DNA of 64,000 nt from Streptomyces sp. 11x1. GTDB lineage: Bacteria; Actinomycetota; Actinomycetes; Streptomycetales; Streptomycetaceae. The position numbers and the translations under genes were made by a program. Of this stretch, positions 1 to 9,534 are shown in pieces; the stretch's first letter is position 1; each line of letters starts with the position of its first letter. The stretch spans positions 9,635,001 through 9,699,000 of the forward strand of contig NZ_CP122458.1 of NCBI RefSeq assembly GCF_032598905.1, written 5' to 3'. Under the pieces are notes generated by a model, which did not search any database, had not been told where the DNA came from, and was given only the letters and a program-made list of their open reading frames with translations.

Positions 1-69
1 GACAGCCGCCCCCGCCGCCTGGCATGCAGTGTGCCCATAGGGCAATCACCCAGGCCGTAACAGGATGCT

Positions 70-91
70 GAATTGCAAAATTCTGCAATTC
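70..91. promoter_or_regulatory. Inverted repeat upstream of first ArsR gene
   Basis: The arms GAATTGCA (70-77) and TGCAATTC (84-91) are perfect inverted repeats with a 6-base spacer, in an AT-rich patch that stands out from the GC-rich surroundings. It lies about 95 bases upstream of the ArsR-type gene, so it is a plausible operator for that repressor. Binding is inferred only. Confidence 0.5.
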
Positions 92-185
92 ATTAGATGC
101 TGTGATGGCTGTGTCCGTCGCCGGTAGCCGCGGGCACAGCCTTTATGTCTGCTTCGGGTGGCGCTGTCGGGAAGTCGAGGAATCC

Positions 186-527
186 GTGTCCGTTCCGCTG
201 TATCAGGCCAAGGCAGAGTTCTTCCGGATGCTGGGGCATCCCGTACGGATACGGGTGCTGGAGCTGCTGCAGGACGGGCCGATGCCGGTACGGGACCTGC
301 TCGCGGAGATCGAGGTGGAGCCCTCCAGCCTCTCGCAGCAGCTGGCGGTGTTGCGCCGCTCGGGCATCGTCAGCTCCAAGCGTGACGGCTCGACGGTGGT
401 GTACGCGCTGGCGAGCGGGGACGTCGCGGACCTGATGGGGGCCGCGCGCCGGATCCTGACCGAGTTGCTCACCGGGCAGAACGAACTGCTGGCCGAGCTG
501 CGGGAAACCGAGGCCGTCGCGCGATGA
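186..527 (+). CDS. ArsR/SmtB-family winged-helix transcriptional regulator
   Basis: A 113-residue winged-helix protein of normal length for the ArsR family, which usually represses its own operon until a ligand binds. The recognition-helix part reads SSLSQQLAVLRRSGIV, followed by the beta-wing (SSKRDGSTVVYALA). I chose the GTG at 186 because homologous sequence begins there (SVPLYQAKAEFF); the longer open frame from 102 adds non-homologous residues. No clear metal-binding cysteine pair is visible, so the inducer is unknown. It overlaps the SulP transporter by 4 bases (ATGA), so the two are translationally coupled. A close paralogue lies at 4775-5125. Confidence 0.85.
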   Translation: MSVPLYQAKAEFFRMLGHPVRIRVLELLQDGPMPVRDLLAEIEVEPSSLSQQLAVLRRSGIVSSKRDGSTVVYALASGDVADLMGAARRILTELLTGQNELLAELRETEAVAR

Positions 528-2248
528 GGATCTCCTTTGGCCGGGTCGCTGCCCGGTTCACTTCACTGCTGCCCAGCCGCACCGATCTGGCGGAGATACG
601 CCGGGATCCGCGCCGGGACCTGCTGGCCGGCCTCACTGTGGCGATCGTCGCGCTGCCGCTCGCGCTCGGCTTCGGCGTCTCCTCCGGGCTCGGCGCCGAG
701 GCGGGGCTGGCGACCGCCGTCGTCGCCGGTGCGCTCGCCGCGATCTTCGGCGGTTCGAATCTGCAGGTGTCCGGGCCGACCGGCGCGATGACGGTAGTCC
801 TGGTACCGATCGTCGCCGCGTACGGGCCGGGCGGGGTGCTGACCGTCGGGCTGATGGCCGGCGTCATGCTCGTCATGCTCGCGGTGCTCAAGGCCGGCAA
901 GTACATGCAGTACGTGCCCGCCCCGGTCGTGGAGGGTTTCACGCTCGGCATCGCCTGCGTCATCGGACTGCAGCAGATCCCGAACGCCCTCGGTGTACCC
1001 AAGCCCGAGGGGGACCGCGTCCTCGTGGTGACCTGGCACGCGCTGGAGGAGTCCGCGCAGAATCCGAACTGGACCGCCGCCGCCTTCGCCCTGGCGGTCG
1101 CCGCCGTCATGCTCATCGGGGCCCGCCTGCGGCCCACAATCCCCTTCTCCATCCTCGCCGTGATCGCGGCGACGATCGTGGCCCAGGTCGCCGGCCTGGA
1201 TGCGGCCAAGCCGATCGGTGACCTGCCGTCCGGCCTGCCCGCCCCGTCGCTGGCCTTCCTCGACCTCGGTTCGCTCGGTTCGCTGCTGGCCCCGGCGGTC
1301 GCGGTGGCGGCGCTGGCCGCGCTGGAGTCGCTGCTGTCGGCCTCGGTGGCCGATGGCATGACGGTCGGGCAGAAGCACGACCCGGACCGGGAACTCTTCG
1401 GCCAGGGGCTGGCCAACATCGCCTCCCCGCTGTTCGGAGGCGTGCCCGCGACCGGCGCGATCGCCCGGACCGCGGTCAACGTACGCACCGGCGGGAGCTC
1501 GCGGCTGGCCTCCCTCGTCCACGCCGCGGTCCTCGCGGTGATCGTCTTCGCGGCGGCACCGCTTGTCTCCAGGATTCCGCTGGCGGCGCTGGCGGGCGTG
1601 CTGCTGGCCACCGCGATCCGCATGGTCGAGGTCGGCTCGCTCAAGGCGATGGCGAAGGCGACCCGTTCCGATGCGCTGATCCTCGTGCTGACCGCCGTCG
1701 CGACGCTCGCCCTCGACCTCGTGTACGCGGTGATCATCGGCCTGGTGGTCGCGGGCGCCCTCGCCCTGCGCGCGGTCGCCAAGCAGGCCCGCCTCGAAGA
1801 GGTCCCCCTCGACCGCGGTGACCACAGCGCCGAGGAGCACGCGCTGCTGGCCGAGCACATCGTGGCGTACCGGATCGACGGTCCGCTGTTCTTCGCCGCC
1901 GCTCACCGCTTCCTGCTGGAGCTGGCCGAGGTGGCCGACGTCCGCGTGATCATCCTGCGCATGTCGAGGGTGACGACCATCGACGCCACCGGCGCCCTGG
2001 TCCTCAAGGACGTGGTGGAGAAGCTGAACCGGCGCGGCGTCGTCGTGATGACCTCCGGGATACGGGCCGGCCAGCGCCAGGTCCTGGATTCCGTCGGCGC
2101 GCTGGAGCTGCTGCGCCTGGAGGGGCGCGAGTTCGCCACCACGCCGGACGCGATCCAGGGCGCCCGCACCCACCTGGAGTGCGCCGGTGTGATGCCGCCG
2201 CTGCCCGCCCAGAAGTCCCGGCCCGTCAGCGAGGAAACCGTCGGATGA
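524..2248 (+). CDS. SulP/SLC26-family anion transporter with STAS domain
   Basis: A 574-residue integral membrane protein. Residues of roughly 20-430 form the SulP transport domain with about 10-12 hydrophobic helices, including the family-typical SGPTGAMTV segment. A C-terminal STAS domain (about 450-560) contains the VTTIDATGALVL core strand and helix. SulP proteins move inorganic anions such as sulfate or bicarbonate with H+ or Na+; the substrate here cannot be read from sequence. The start codon overlaps the stop of the ArsR gene, so that regulator probably controls it. Its stop overlaps the next gene, continuing the operon. Confidence 0.9.
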   Translation: MRISFGRVAARFTSLLPSRTDLAEIRRDPRRDLLAGLTVAIVALPLALGFGVSSGLGAEAGLATAVVAGALAAIFGGSNLQVSGPTGAMTVVLVPIVAAYGPGGVLTVGLMAGVMLVMLAVLKAGKYMQYVPAPVVEGFTLGIACVIGLQQIPNALGVPKPEGDRVLVVTWHALEESAQNPNWTAAAFALAVAAVMLIGARLRPTIPFSILAVIAATIVAQVAGLDAAKPIGDLPSGLPAPSLAFLDLGSLGSLLAPAVAVAALAALESLLSASVADGMTVGQKHDPDRELFGQGLANIASPLFGGVPATGAIARTAVNVRTGGSSRLASLVHAAVLAVIVFAAAPLVSRIPLAALAGVLLATAIRMVEVGSLKAMAKATRSDALILVLTAVATLALDLVYAVIIGLVVAGALALRAVAKQARLEEVPLDRGDHSAEEHALLAEHIVAYRIDGPLFFAAAHRFLLELAEVADVRVIILRMSRVTTIDATGALVLKDVVEKLNRRGVVVMTSGIRAGQRQVLDSVGALELLRLEGREFATTPDAIQGARTHLECAGVMPPLPAQKSRPVSEETVG

Positions 2249-2652
2249 GCACTGCGCCCGCATCGTTGCGCATGGTCGAGGTCTCCGGGGCTGAGGCCCT
2301 GTGGCTGCTGGAGGGCAGCACGCTGGGGCGGCTGGTGTACACGCAGCGGGACCAGACGGTCATCCGGCCGGGTCGGCACACCTGGGAGTACGGCCGCCTG
2401 GTGGTGCGCACGCCCGCGCCGGCCGCCGCGGTGCCGTCCACCGCGACGTACCACGTGGACGAGCTCCGCACGGCGACCGGCACCGGCTGGACGGTCACCG
2501 TCGCCGGACCCGTCGACGTGATCACCGACCCCGACGAGGCCGCCCACTACCAGCGCACCCTGGCCGGCTGGAGCCACGGCCCGCACGACACGCTGCTGCG
2601 CCTGCACCCCAAGACCGTGACCGGGTTCCGCCTCGCCCGCGCGGAGACGTGA
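2245..2652 (+). CDS. Pyridoxamine 5'-phosphate oxidase-like flavin-binding protein
   Basis: A 135-residue protein with the compact split-barrel pattern of actinobacterial PNPOx-like proteins: an N-terminal GRLVYTQRDQTVIRPG strand pair and a C-terminal FRLAR strand. Such proteins often bind FMN, F420 or haem; the ligand here is not known. The ATG at 2245 overlaps the SulP stop codon (ATGA), and the stop overlaps the next ATG, so it sits in the middle of a coupled operon. The longer open frame upstream lies inside the SulP gene and was not used. Confidence 0.7.
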   Translation: MSTAPASLRMVEVSGAEALWLLEGSTLGRLVYTQRDQTVIRPGRHTWEYGRLVVRTPAPAAAVPSTATYHVDELRTATGTGWTVTVAGPVDVITDPDEAAHYQRTLAGWSHGPHDTLLRLHPKTVTGFRLARAET

Positions 2653-3080
2653 TGAGCACCCGGCTGGAAGCCCTGCCCCACCGGCACGTGCTGACCCTGC
2701 CGACCATGCCGTCCGCGGTCCGCACGGCCCGTGAGACCGCCGAGCAGGCCCTGGTCGAGTGGGGCGTCAACCCGCGCCACCCCACCATCGGCCCTGCTCT
2801 GCTGATCCTCAGCGAGCTGGTCACCAACAGCGTCCGGCACGCCGCGGTCCTCTCCCCGCAGGTGACCGTCATCTACGCGGCGGGCAAGGACTGCCTTGCC
2901 TTCGCCGTGCACGACCGCCACCCCTACCAGCCGGCACTGTACGGGGCGGTCACCGATGTCGGTGGTGGCGGCGGCCTGGCCACCGTCATGGAGCTCACCC
3001 TCGGCCTGAGCGGCACCGCGATCGTCCGCGGCGACGCCGACGGCAAGGGCAAGAGCATCTGGATCACCCTCCCCCTCTGA
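2652..3080 (+). CDS. HATPase-type anti-sigma factor/ATP-binding regulatory protein
   Basis: A 142-residue HATPase_c_2 protein resembling RsbW/SpoIIAB-type anti-sigma kinases, which are abundant in streptomycetes. The N-box is visible as LILSELVTNSVRHA (near residues 50-63) and the glycine-rich ATP lid as DVGGGGGLATVMEL. It starts at 2652, overlapping the previous stop by one base, and is followed 37 bases later by a STAS-domain gene. An anti-sigma/antagonist pairing is therefore plausible. No sigma factor gene is adjacent. Confidence 0.8.
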   Translation: MSTRLEALPHRHVLTLPTMPSAVRTARETAEQALVEWGVNPRHPTIGPALLILSELVTNSVRHAAVLSPQVTVIYAAGKDCLAFAVHDRHPYQPALYGAVTDVGGGGGLATVMELTLGLSGTAIVRGDADGKGKSIWITLPL

Positions 3081-3116
3081 AGCACACAGGCTGACCGCGC
3101 AAGGAAGTTGACGACG

Positions 3117-3530
3117 ATGACCATCGAGTGGCGCTACACCGTCGAGGAGGACCTCGGCGTCCTGTCCGTCTCCGGATACCTGGGCCCGGACGCCGTCCAT
3201 CGCTTTGCCGGTGCCATCGGCTGGGTAGTGGGACGGGGGAGTGGTCCGGTCATCGTCGACCTCACCGAACTCCGCAGCTGGTCGGCCGAGGGGCAGGTGG
3301 CGATCACCGAGGCCGCGCGCCGTCTCGCGGCGGCGGGCCGGAGCCTGGAACTGACCGCGATTCCCGCCGACGGCTCTCTCGTGCCCGTGGGGGACTGCCC
3401 GCCCATTCCCGTGCACGCCGACCTGGCCGGCGCGTACGCGGCCCACAGCACCCGGCACGGTGAGCCGCTTCAGGGCCGGCACGAGGGGCGCACGACCGGG
3501 TGGCCGACGGCAGACCATGCGGCAGAGTGA
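3117..3530 (+). CDS. STAS-domain protein (anti-sigma factor antagonist-like)
   Basis: A 137-residue protein whose first ~110 residues fit a STAS fold: an IEWRYTVEEDLGVLSVSGYL strand pair, then VIVDLTELRSWSAEGQVAI where antagonists usually carry the phosphorylatable serine. I prefer ATG 3117 over the TTG at 3108 because the AAGGAAG ribosome-binding site (3101-3107) gives proper spacing only to 3117. Its neighbour at 2652 is a HATPase, so partner switching is a reasonable inference. The C-terminal ~25 residues look unstructured. Confidence 0.65.
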   Translation: MTIEWRYTVEEDLGVLSVSGYLGPDAVHRFAGAIGWVVGRGSGPVIVDLTELRSWSAEGQVAITEAARRLAAAGRSLELTAIPADGSLVPVGDCPPIPVHADLAGAYAAHSTRHGEPLQGRHEGRTTGWPTADHAAE

Positions 3531-3541
3531 GCCCGCCGGGT

Positions 3542-4332
3542 TCAGCCGGGGGCGAAGGCGCCGTCGCCGCCCCGTACGGGTACGACGGTGCAGATGTCCT
3601 ACTCCGTGGCGATGGCCACGTCGTCGGCGAAGCCCGTCGCGGCCGGCTCCCGGCCGGACGTACTGACGGCGACCGCGCGCGTGAGGTCGGCGGTGCCCTC
3701 GTAGGCCGCTTTCGCCGCGGCCGACTCGGCGGACAGCGGTCCCGCGCCCTGGGAGTGCAGGTCGCAGATGAGGGCGCCGACGCCGAGTTTTCCAGCGCGG
3801 GGCGCAGGCTGCCGTCCGGCCATCGCTCGCCCGCCGCGATCACGGCAACGGGACGCTCGGGGGTGCCGTAGCCGCGGGTGATGAGTCGGCTGCCGACCAC
3901 GGAGATGTTGCGCAGACAGGCGGCGACCACCTGCACCGCCGGTGGTGCGGCGGCCGCGATGGCAGCGCCGTTCGGGGACGGCAGCACCAGACGCGCGACG
4001 CACGGGGCGCGGCGCAGTTGGGCCGGAGACAGAGACCAGGGAGTGTCGGGCGTGACGGCGCTGCGCGCGACGGCCGGCCGCGCACCGGACTGCCGGGCGT
4101 AGACGGCCGCGGCCTTCTGCGCAGCGGTCCGCTCGGACGGGGCGGCGGGACCCTCCGGCAGCCAGAACGGGAGGACCTGGCTGCCCTGCGCGACGGCGAC
4201 GCTCACCGCCGTGGTGAAGGACAGTACGTCGACGATGACCAGGCAGGCGGCCTCCCGGGCGAGGCGGCCCGCTGCGGCAGGTCCCCACTCGAAGCGGGTC
4301 CCGTTGCCGGACTGGACGGCTCAGTCACCCAT
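3542..4332 (-). pseudogene. comB-like 2-phosphosulfolactate phosphatase pseudogene
   Basis: Reading the reverse strand from ATG 4332 (with a strong AAGGGGAGG ribosome-binding site) gives Met-Gly-Asp, then a TGA at 4321-4323. After it come family-like segments: RFEWGP, CLVIVDVLSFTTA, VLPSPNGAAI, ISVVGSRLITRGYG and VAVIAAGERWPDG. A frameshift follows at about 3796-3803 in an AAAA run, and the next frame resumes with GVGALICDLHSQGAGPLS. That frame meets a TAG at 3599-3601 before a coherent tail ending at TGA 3542-3544. Three independent lesions argue for a dead gene. ComB dephosphorylates 2-phosphosulfolactate in coenzyme M synthesis; actinobacterial homologues have unproven roles. Confidence 0.75.
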
Positions 4333-4371
4333 GCCCCTCCCCTTTTCGCGGATCCGTGTGCCGTGCGCGGG

Positions 4372-4560
4372 TCAGCTCCGGTTGTCGCCGTCCGGCGTGG
4401 ACGCGGTGGACCGGCCGCCGAAGGACAGCCGCATCATGTGGGAGTGCCCGCACCGGGGGCAGGAACCGTCCGGGCCGACGGCGGTGGGCCGGCACTTGAG
4501 GCGGCATGCGGGGCACTTGTACCAGGCGACGCTCGCGCCGCGCAGCGGAATGATTCTCAC
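4372..4560 (-). CDS. Small zinc-ribbon protein
   Basis: A 62-residue protein with two CxxC knuckles (CPAC and CPRC, about 18 residues apart), the layout of a four-cysteine zinc ribbon. I chose the GTG at 4560 because GAGGAGGG lies 4-5 bases upstream; the in-frame ATG at 4578 would put that site inside the gene. It is divergent from the second ArsR gene, and a 16-bp inverted repeat lies just upstream, so it may be controlled by that regulator. Function is unknown; stand-alone zinc ribbons of this size can bind nucleic acid or protein. Confidence 0.55.
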   Translation of the reverse strand: MRIIPLRGASVAWYKCPACRLKCRPTAVGPDGSCPRCGHSHMMRLSFGGRSTASTPDGDNRS

Positions 4561-4587
4561 GCAACCCTCCTCATGCAACGTATGGAC

Positions 4588-4603
4588 TTGCTAATCTTAG
4601 CAA
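4588..4603. promoter_or_regulatory. Inverted repeat between divergent zinc-ribbon and ArsR genes
   Basis: TTGCTAA (4588-4594) and TTAGCAA (4597-4603) form a perfect inverted repeat with a 2-base centre. It lies in an AT-rich island in the divergent intergenic region, 28 bases upstream of the zinc-ribbon start and about 170 bases upstream of the ArsR start. Its size and place suit an ArsR-type operator; this is inference. Confidence 0.5.
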
Positions 4604-4774
4604 TTGTTGAGGTCGTCACCGCTGGTTTCGGGCGGCTCCGTTCTCGTACGCGGATTCGGTGTGGCCGTCGCCGCACGCGAGGATGGGGTCCATGTGTTTG
4701 ACCTGTAGGTGGATGCGATGCACCGAGGGCCGGCCGGTGCGGCCGTGCTGCTGTACCGGGGAGGCGACGGCACG

Positions 4775-5125
4775 ATGAGCACGCCGCTGTACCAACTGAA
4801 GGCCGAGTTCTTCAAGACGCTGGGGCATCCGGCGCGCATCCGGGTGCTGGAGCTGCTGAGCGAGCGCGAGCACGCGGTGGCGGAGATGCTGCCCGTGGTG
4901 GGGATCGAGCCGGCGCACCTGTCGCAGCAGCTCGCGGTGCTGCGGCGGGCGAATCTGGTGGTGACCCGCAAGGAGGGCTCGACCGTGTACTACTCGCTGA
5001 CCAGCCCGCACATCGCCGAACTGCTTCGGGTCGCCCGCACGATCCTGTCCGGCGTGCTCACGGGGCAGGCCGAACTGCTGGCCGACCTGCAGGCCGCCCA
5101 GACGGAGGCGAAACCGCCGTCGTAG
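4775..5125 (+). CDS. ArsR/SmtB-family winged-helix transcriptional regulator (second paralogue)
   Basis: A 116-residue winged-helix regulator closely matching the one at 186-527: PLYQLKAEFFKTLGHPARIR, an AHLSQQLAVLRRANLV recognition helix and a KEGSTVYYSL wing. ATG 4775 follows a GGGGAGG element by about 12 bases. The longer frame from 4709 is rejected for lack of homology. No obvious metal-ligand cysteines are present. The six-gene membrane complex begins 224 bases downstream on the same strand, so this regulator may control it, the zinc-ribbon gene, or both. Confidence 0.85.
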   Translation: MSTPLYQLKAEFFKTLGHPARIRVLELLSEREHAVAEMLPVVGIEPAHLSQQLAVLRRANLVVTRKEGSTVYYSLTSPHIAELLRVARTILSGVLTGQAELLADLQAAQTEAKPPS

Positions 5126-5198
5126 CGACGGCCCTCGATCGGTGGCCGCCTTCTGGGAGTTGACAGCGCTCCGTGGCGCGGGAGGCGGCCACCTTCGT

Positions 5199-5220
5199 CC
5201 CATGGATCCCGGTCCATGGG
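5199..5220. promoter_or_regulatory. Inverted repeat ahead of the Ehr-type operon
   Basis: CCCATGG (5199-5205) and CCATGGG (5214-5220) are perfect inverted arms with an 8-base spacer. It lies between the ArsR gene and the hydrogenase-related operon, 129 bases before its first start. It could be a terminator stem for the ArsR gene or an operator for the operon. No T-run follows it. Confidence 0.4.
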
Positions 5221-5349
5221 ATACGTTCTCGCTTGAGCAAACGACGCAAAATCGGCAAAAAGTGAGAAAAGTGACGTAACTCCGGCTTGGGGAAAGCCTG
5301 TTAGCCACCTGCGAAGCAAGTCCTCACCAGCGACGGGAGAGGGGCGGTC

Positions 5350-5828
5350 ATGAGTCTGCTGCGCAAGATTCGCGATACCGGGCGGGTGGCCGAACCCGCC
5401 CCGCCCAGGCCGGAGGGCGAACGGCCGCCCGCGGCCGAGGAGTTCGCCGGCTCGGTGCAGGTGCGCTGCGTGGACGCGGGCTCCTGCAACGGCTGCGAGA
5501 TCGAGATCGTGGGTGCCTTCAACCCGGTCTACGACGCCGAACGCTACGGCGCCCGGCTGGTGGCCTCCCCCCGGCACGCGGACGTGGCCCTGGTGACAGG
5601 GCCGGTGACCAAGAACATGGCCGAGCCGCTGCGCCGCACGGTCGCCGCGATGGGCGAGCCGCGCCTGGTGGTCGCTGTCGGCGACTGCGCGATCAACTGC
5701 GGGGAGTTCGCGGGCGGGTACGGCGTCGAGGGCGCCGTCTGCGACGTCGTACCGGTGGATCTGACCGTGCCTGGCTGCCCGCCGGAGCCGGAGAAGATCA
5801 TCGCTGCGCTGCGGAGGGTGACCGGGCG

Positions 5829-5832
<4 letters not shown>
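5350..5832 (+). CDS. Hydrogenase-related small subunit (NuoB/HycG/HyfI-like)
   Basis: A 160-residue iron-sulfur protein homologous to complex I NuoB and group 4 hydrogenase small subunits. The proximal [4Fe-4S] ligands are all visible: CNGC (SCNGCEIEIV), the cysteine of VGDCAINC and that of VPGCPPEP. ATG 5350 follows GGGAGAGGGG. It is the first of six genes joined by 4-base or 1-base overlaps. It would sit on the cytoplasmic side of the membrane next to the large subunit at 11163. An intact cluster site with a ligand-free large subunit points to electron transfer, not H2 chemistry. Confidence 0.85.
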
Positions 5833-7861
<2,029 letters not shown>

Positions 7862-7865
<4 letters not shown>

Positions 7866-8824
7866 ACACGGTCGGATACACGGCGATCGCCCTGCAGGTG
7901 GGCGCGGTGGTGGCCGGTGCGCCCCTGCTGACCGGATTGATGCGGCAGACGAGGGCGCGCCTGGAGGGGCGGGTCGGGGCCGGGGTGCTGCAGCCGTGGC
8001 GGGACGTGCGCAAGCTGCTGCGCAAGGAACCGATCACCCCCGTCGGCACCGGACCCGCTTTCCGCTGGGCGCCGCTGCTCCTGGTCGCCACCTCGCTGGT
8101 GCTGGCCGTCCTGGTGCCGCTGATCTCCACCAACACGCCGGTGCGTGCACGGGCGGATCTGATCGTGGTGGTGGCGCTGCTGGCGCTGGGCACGCTGGCG
8201 CTGGCGCTCGGGGGGCTGGACACCGGCACCGCGTTCGGCGGCATGGGCGCCTCCCGGGAGATGACCATCGCCGCGCTGGTGGAGCCGACCATCTTGATGG
8301 CGGTGTTCGCGCTGTCGATTCCGGCCGGGTCGACCAACCTGCCGGTCATCGTCGCCGGGGCCGCGGGCCAGCCGGCCCGGCTGGCTTCCCCGGCCGGGCT
8401 GCTGGCGATCGCCGCGCTCGCCGTGGCGGTGCTGGCCGAGAGCGGCCGGCTGCCGGTGGACAACCCCGCCACCCACCTGGAGCTGACCATGGTCCACGAG
8501 GCCATGGTGCTGGAGTACGCGGGCCCGGACCTGGCGCTGGTCGAGTTCGGTGCCCAGCTGCGGCTGACCGTGCTGCTGGGGCTGTTGGCCTCGTTGTTCG
8601 CGCCGTGGGGGATCGCCACCGGCGCCTCCCTCACGGCCGTGCTGCTGGCCCTGCTGCTGGTGGTGCTCAAGGTGATGGTCCTGGGCATGGCGCTGGCGGC
8701 GGCGGAGGTGTTCTGGGCCAAGGTGCGGCTCTTCCGCGTACCCGAACTCCTGGCCGGCTCCTTCCTGCTGGCGCTGCTGGCGGTGACCGTTTCGTACTTC
8801 CTGGGCGGAGAGGGGGGACAGTGA
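7862..8824 (+). CDS. Membrane anchor subunit (HyfC/HycD/NuoH family)
   Basis: A 320-residue membrane protein of the NuoH/HycD family. It shows QPWRDVRKLLRKEP, where HycD-type proteins carry the cytoplasmic loop that contacts the small subunit, and the conserved acidic stretch AESGRLPVDNPATHLELT. Roughly eight transmembrane helices are present. The GTG at 7862 overlaps the upstream stop (GTGA); its own end overlaps the next ATG by one base. It would link the soluble arm of the complex to the ion-moving subunits. Confidence 0.85.
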
Positions 8825-9534
8825 TGAGCGAGGGTCTGTTCACCCAGTTGCTGGATCTGGCCTGCGGGGCGTTTCTGCTGGCCGCGGTGGTGGTGCTGTG
8901 GCGGCGCGAACTCGCCGCGATCGTCCGGATCTTCGCCCTCCAAGGGGTCGCGCTCGCGGTCATCGCCCTGGTGCTCGGGCTGCACGAGGACCGGTGGGGC
9001 CTGATCGTGGTGGCCGTGGGGATCGGCGCCCTGCGGGCCGGCCTGCTGCCGTACCTGATCCGCCGTGCCCTGAGAGCGTTCGTCGCGGAGCAGAACGGCG
9101 GGGATGGCGGGCTCGGCAGGCACGGCGGGAGCGAGGAGGCGCGCGAGACCCAGCCGCTGGTCAACGTCGCCGCGTCCTTGCTCACCGCCGCCGCGCTGAC
9201 CCTGCTCGCCTACGCCGTCGCCAGCCCCCTCGTCGAGCTCGATCCGACCCCGGCCACCCGTGCCCTTCCGGTCGGCCTGGCCGTCGTGCTGATCGGTTTC
9301 TTCGTCCTGGTCACCCGGCGCCGCGCGCTGGCCCAGGTGGTCGGGTTCCTGCTGCTGGACAACGGCATCACCGCGACCGCGTTCCTGGCCGCCTCGGGGG
9401 TGCCGCTGATCGTCGAACTCGGCGTCTCCTTCGACGTGCTGCTCGCCGTCCTGGTCCTGCAGGTGCTCACCCTGCGGGTGCGGGAGGCGTTCGGCACCAC
9501 CGACATCGACGACCTGCGGGAGCTGCACGACTGA
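8824..9534 (+). CDS. HyfE/NuoK-like membrane subunit
   Basis: A 236-residue membrane protein resembling HyfE, the NuoK-like hydrogenase-4 component. Two groups of hydrophobic helices flank a soluble insert of about 30 residues rich in glycine and charge (near residues 93-123). The family-like segment VVGFLLLDNGITATAF is visible. It overlaps both neighbours by single bases, so translation is coupled. HyfE is absent from the simplest formate hydrogenlyase (Hyc), so this places the complex nearer the hydrogenase-4 layout. Confidence 0.8.
   Translation: MSEGLFTQLLDLACGAFLLAAVVVLWRRELAAIVRIFALQGVALAVIALVLGLHEDRWGLIVVAVGIGALRAGLLPYLIRRALRAFVAEQNGGDGGLGRHGGSEEARETQPLVNVAASLLTAAALTLLAYAVASPLVELDPTPATRALPVGLAVVLIGFFVLVTRRRALAQVVGFLLLDNGITATAFLAASGVPLIVELGVSFDVLLAVLVLQVLTLRVREAFGTTDIDDLRELHD

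Noticed and set aside
469..2263. Long reverse-strand open frames across the SulP gene (463 and 566 codons)
   Set aside because: They are shadows of the forward SulP frame; their products are Arg/Ser/Gly-rich with no domain, as is usual opposite GC-rich genes.
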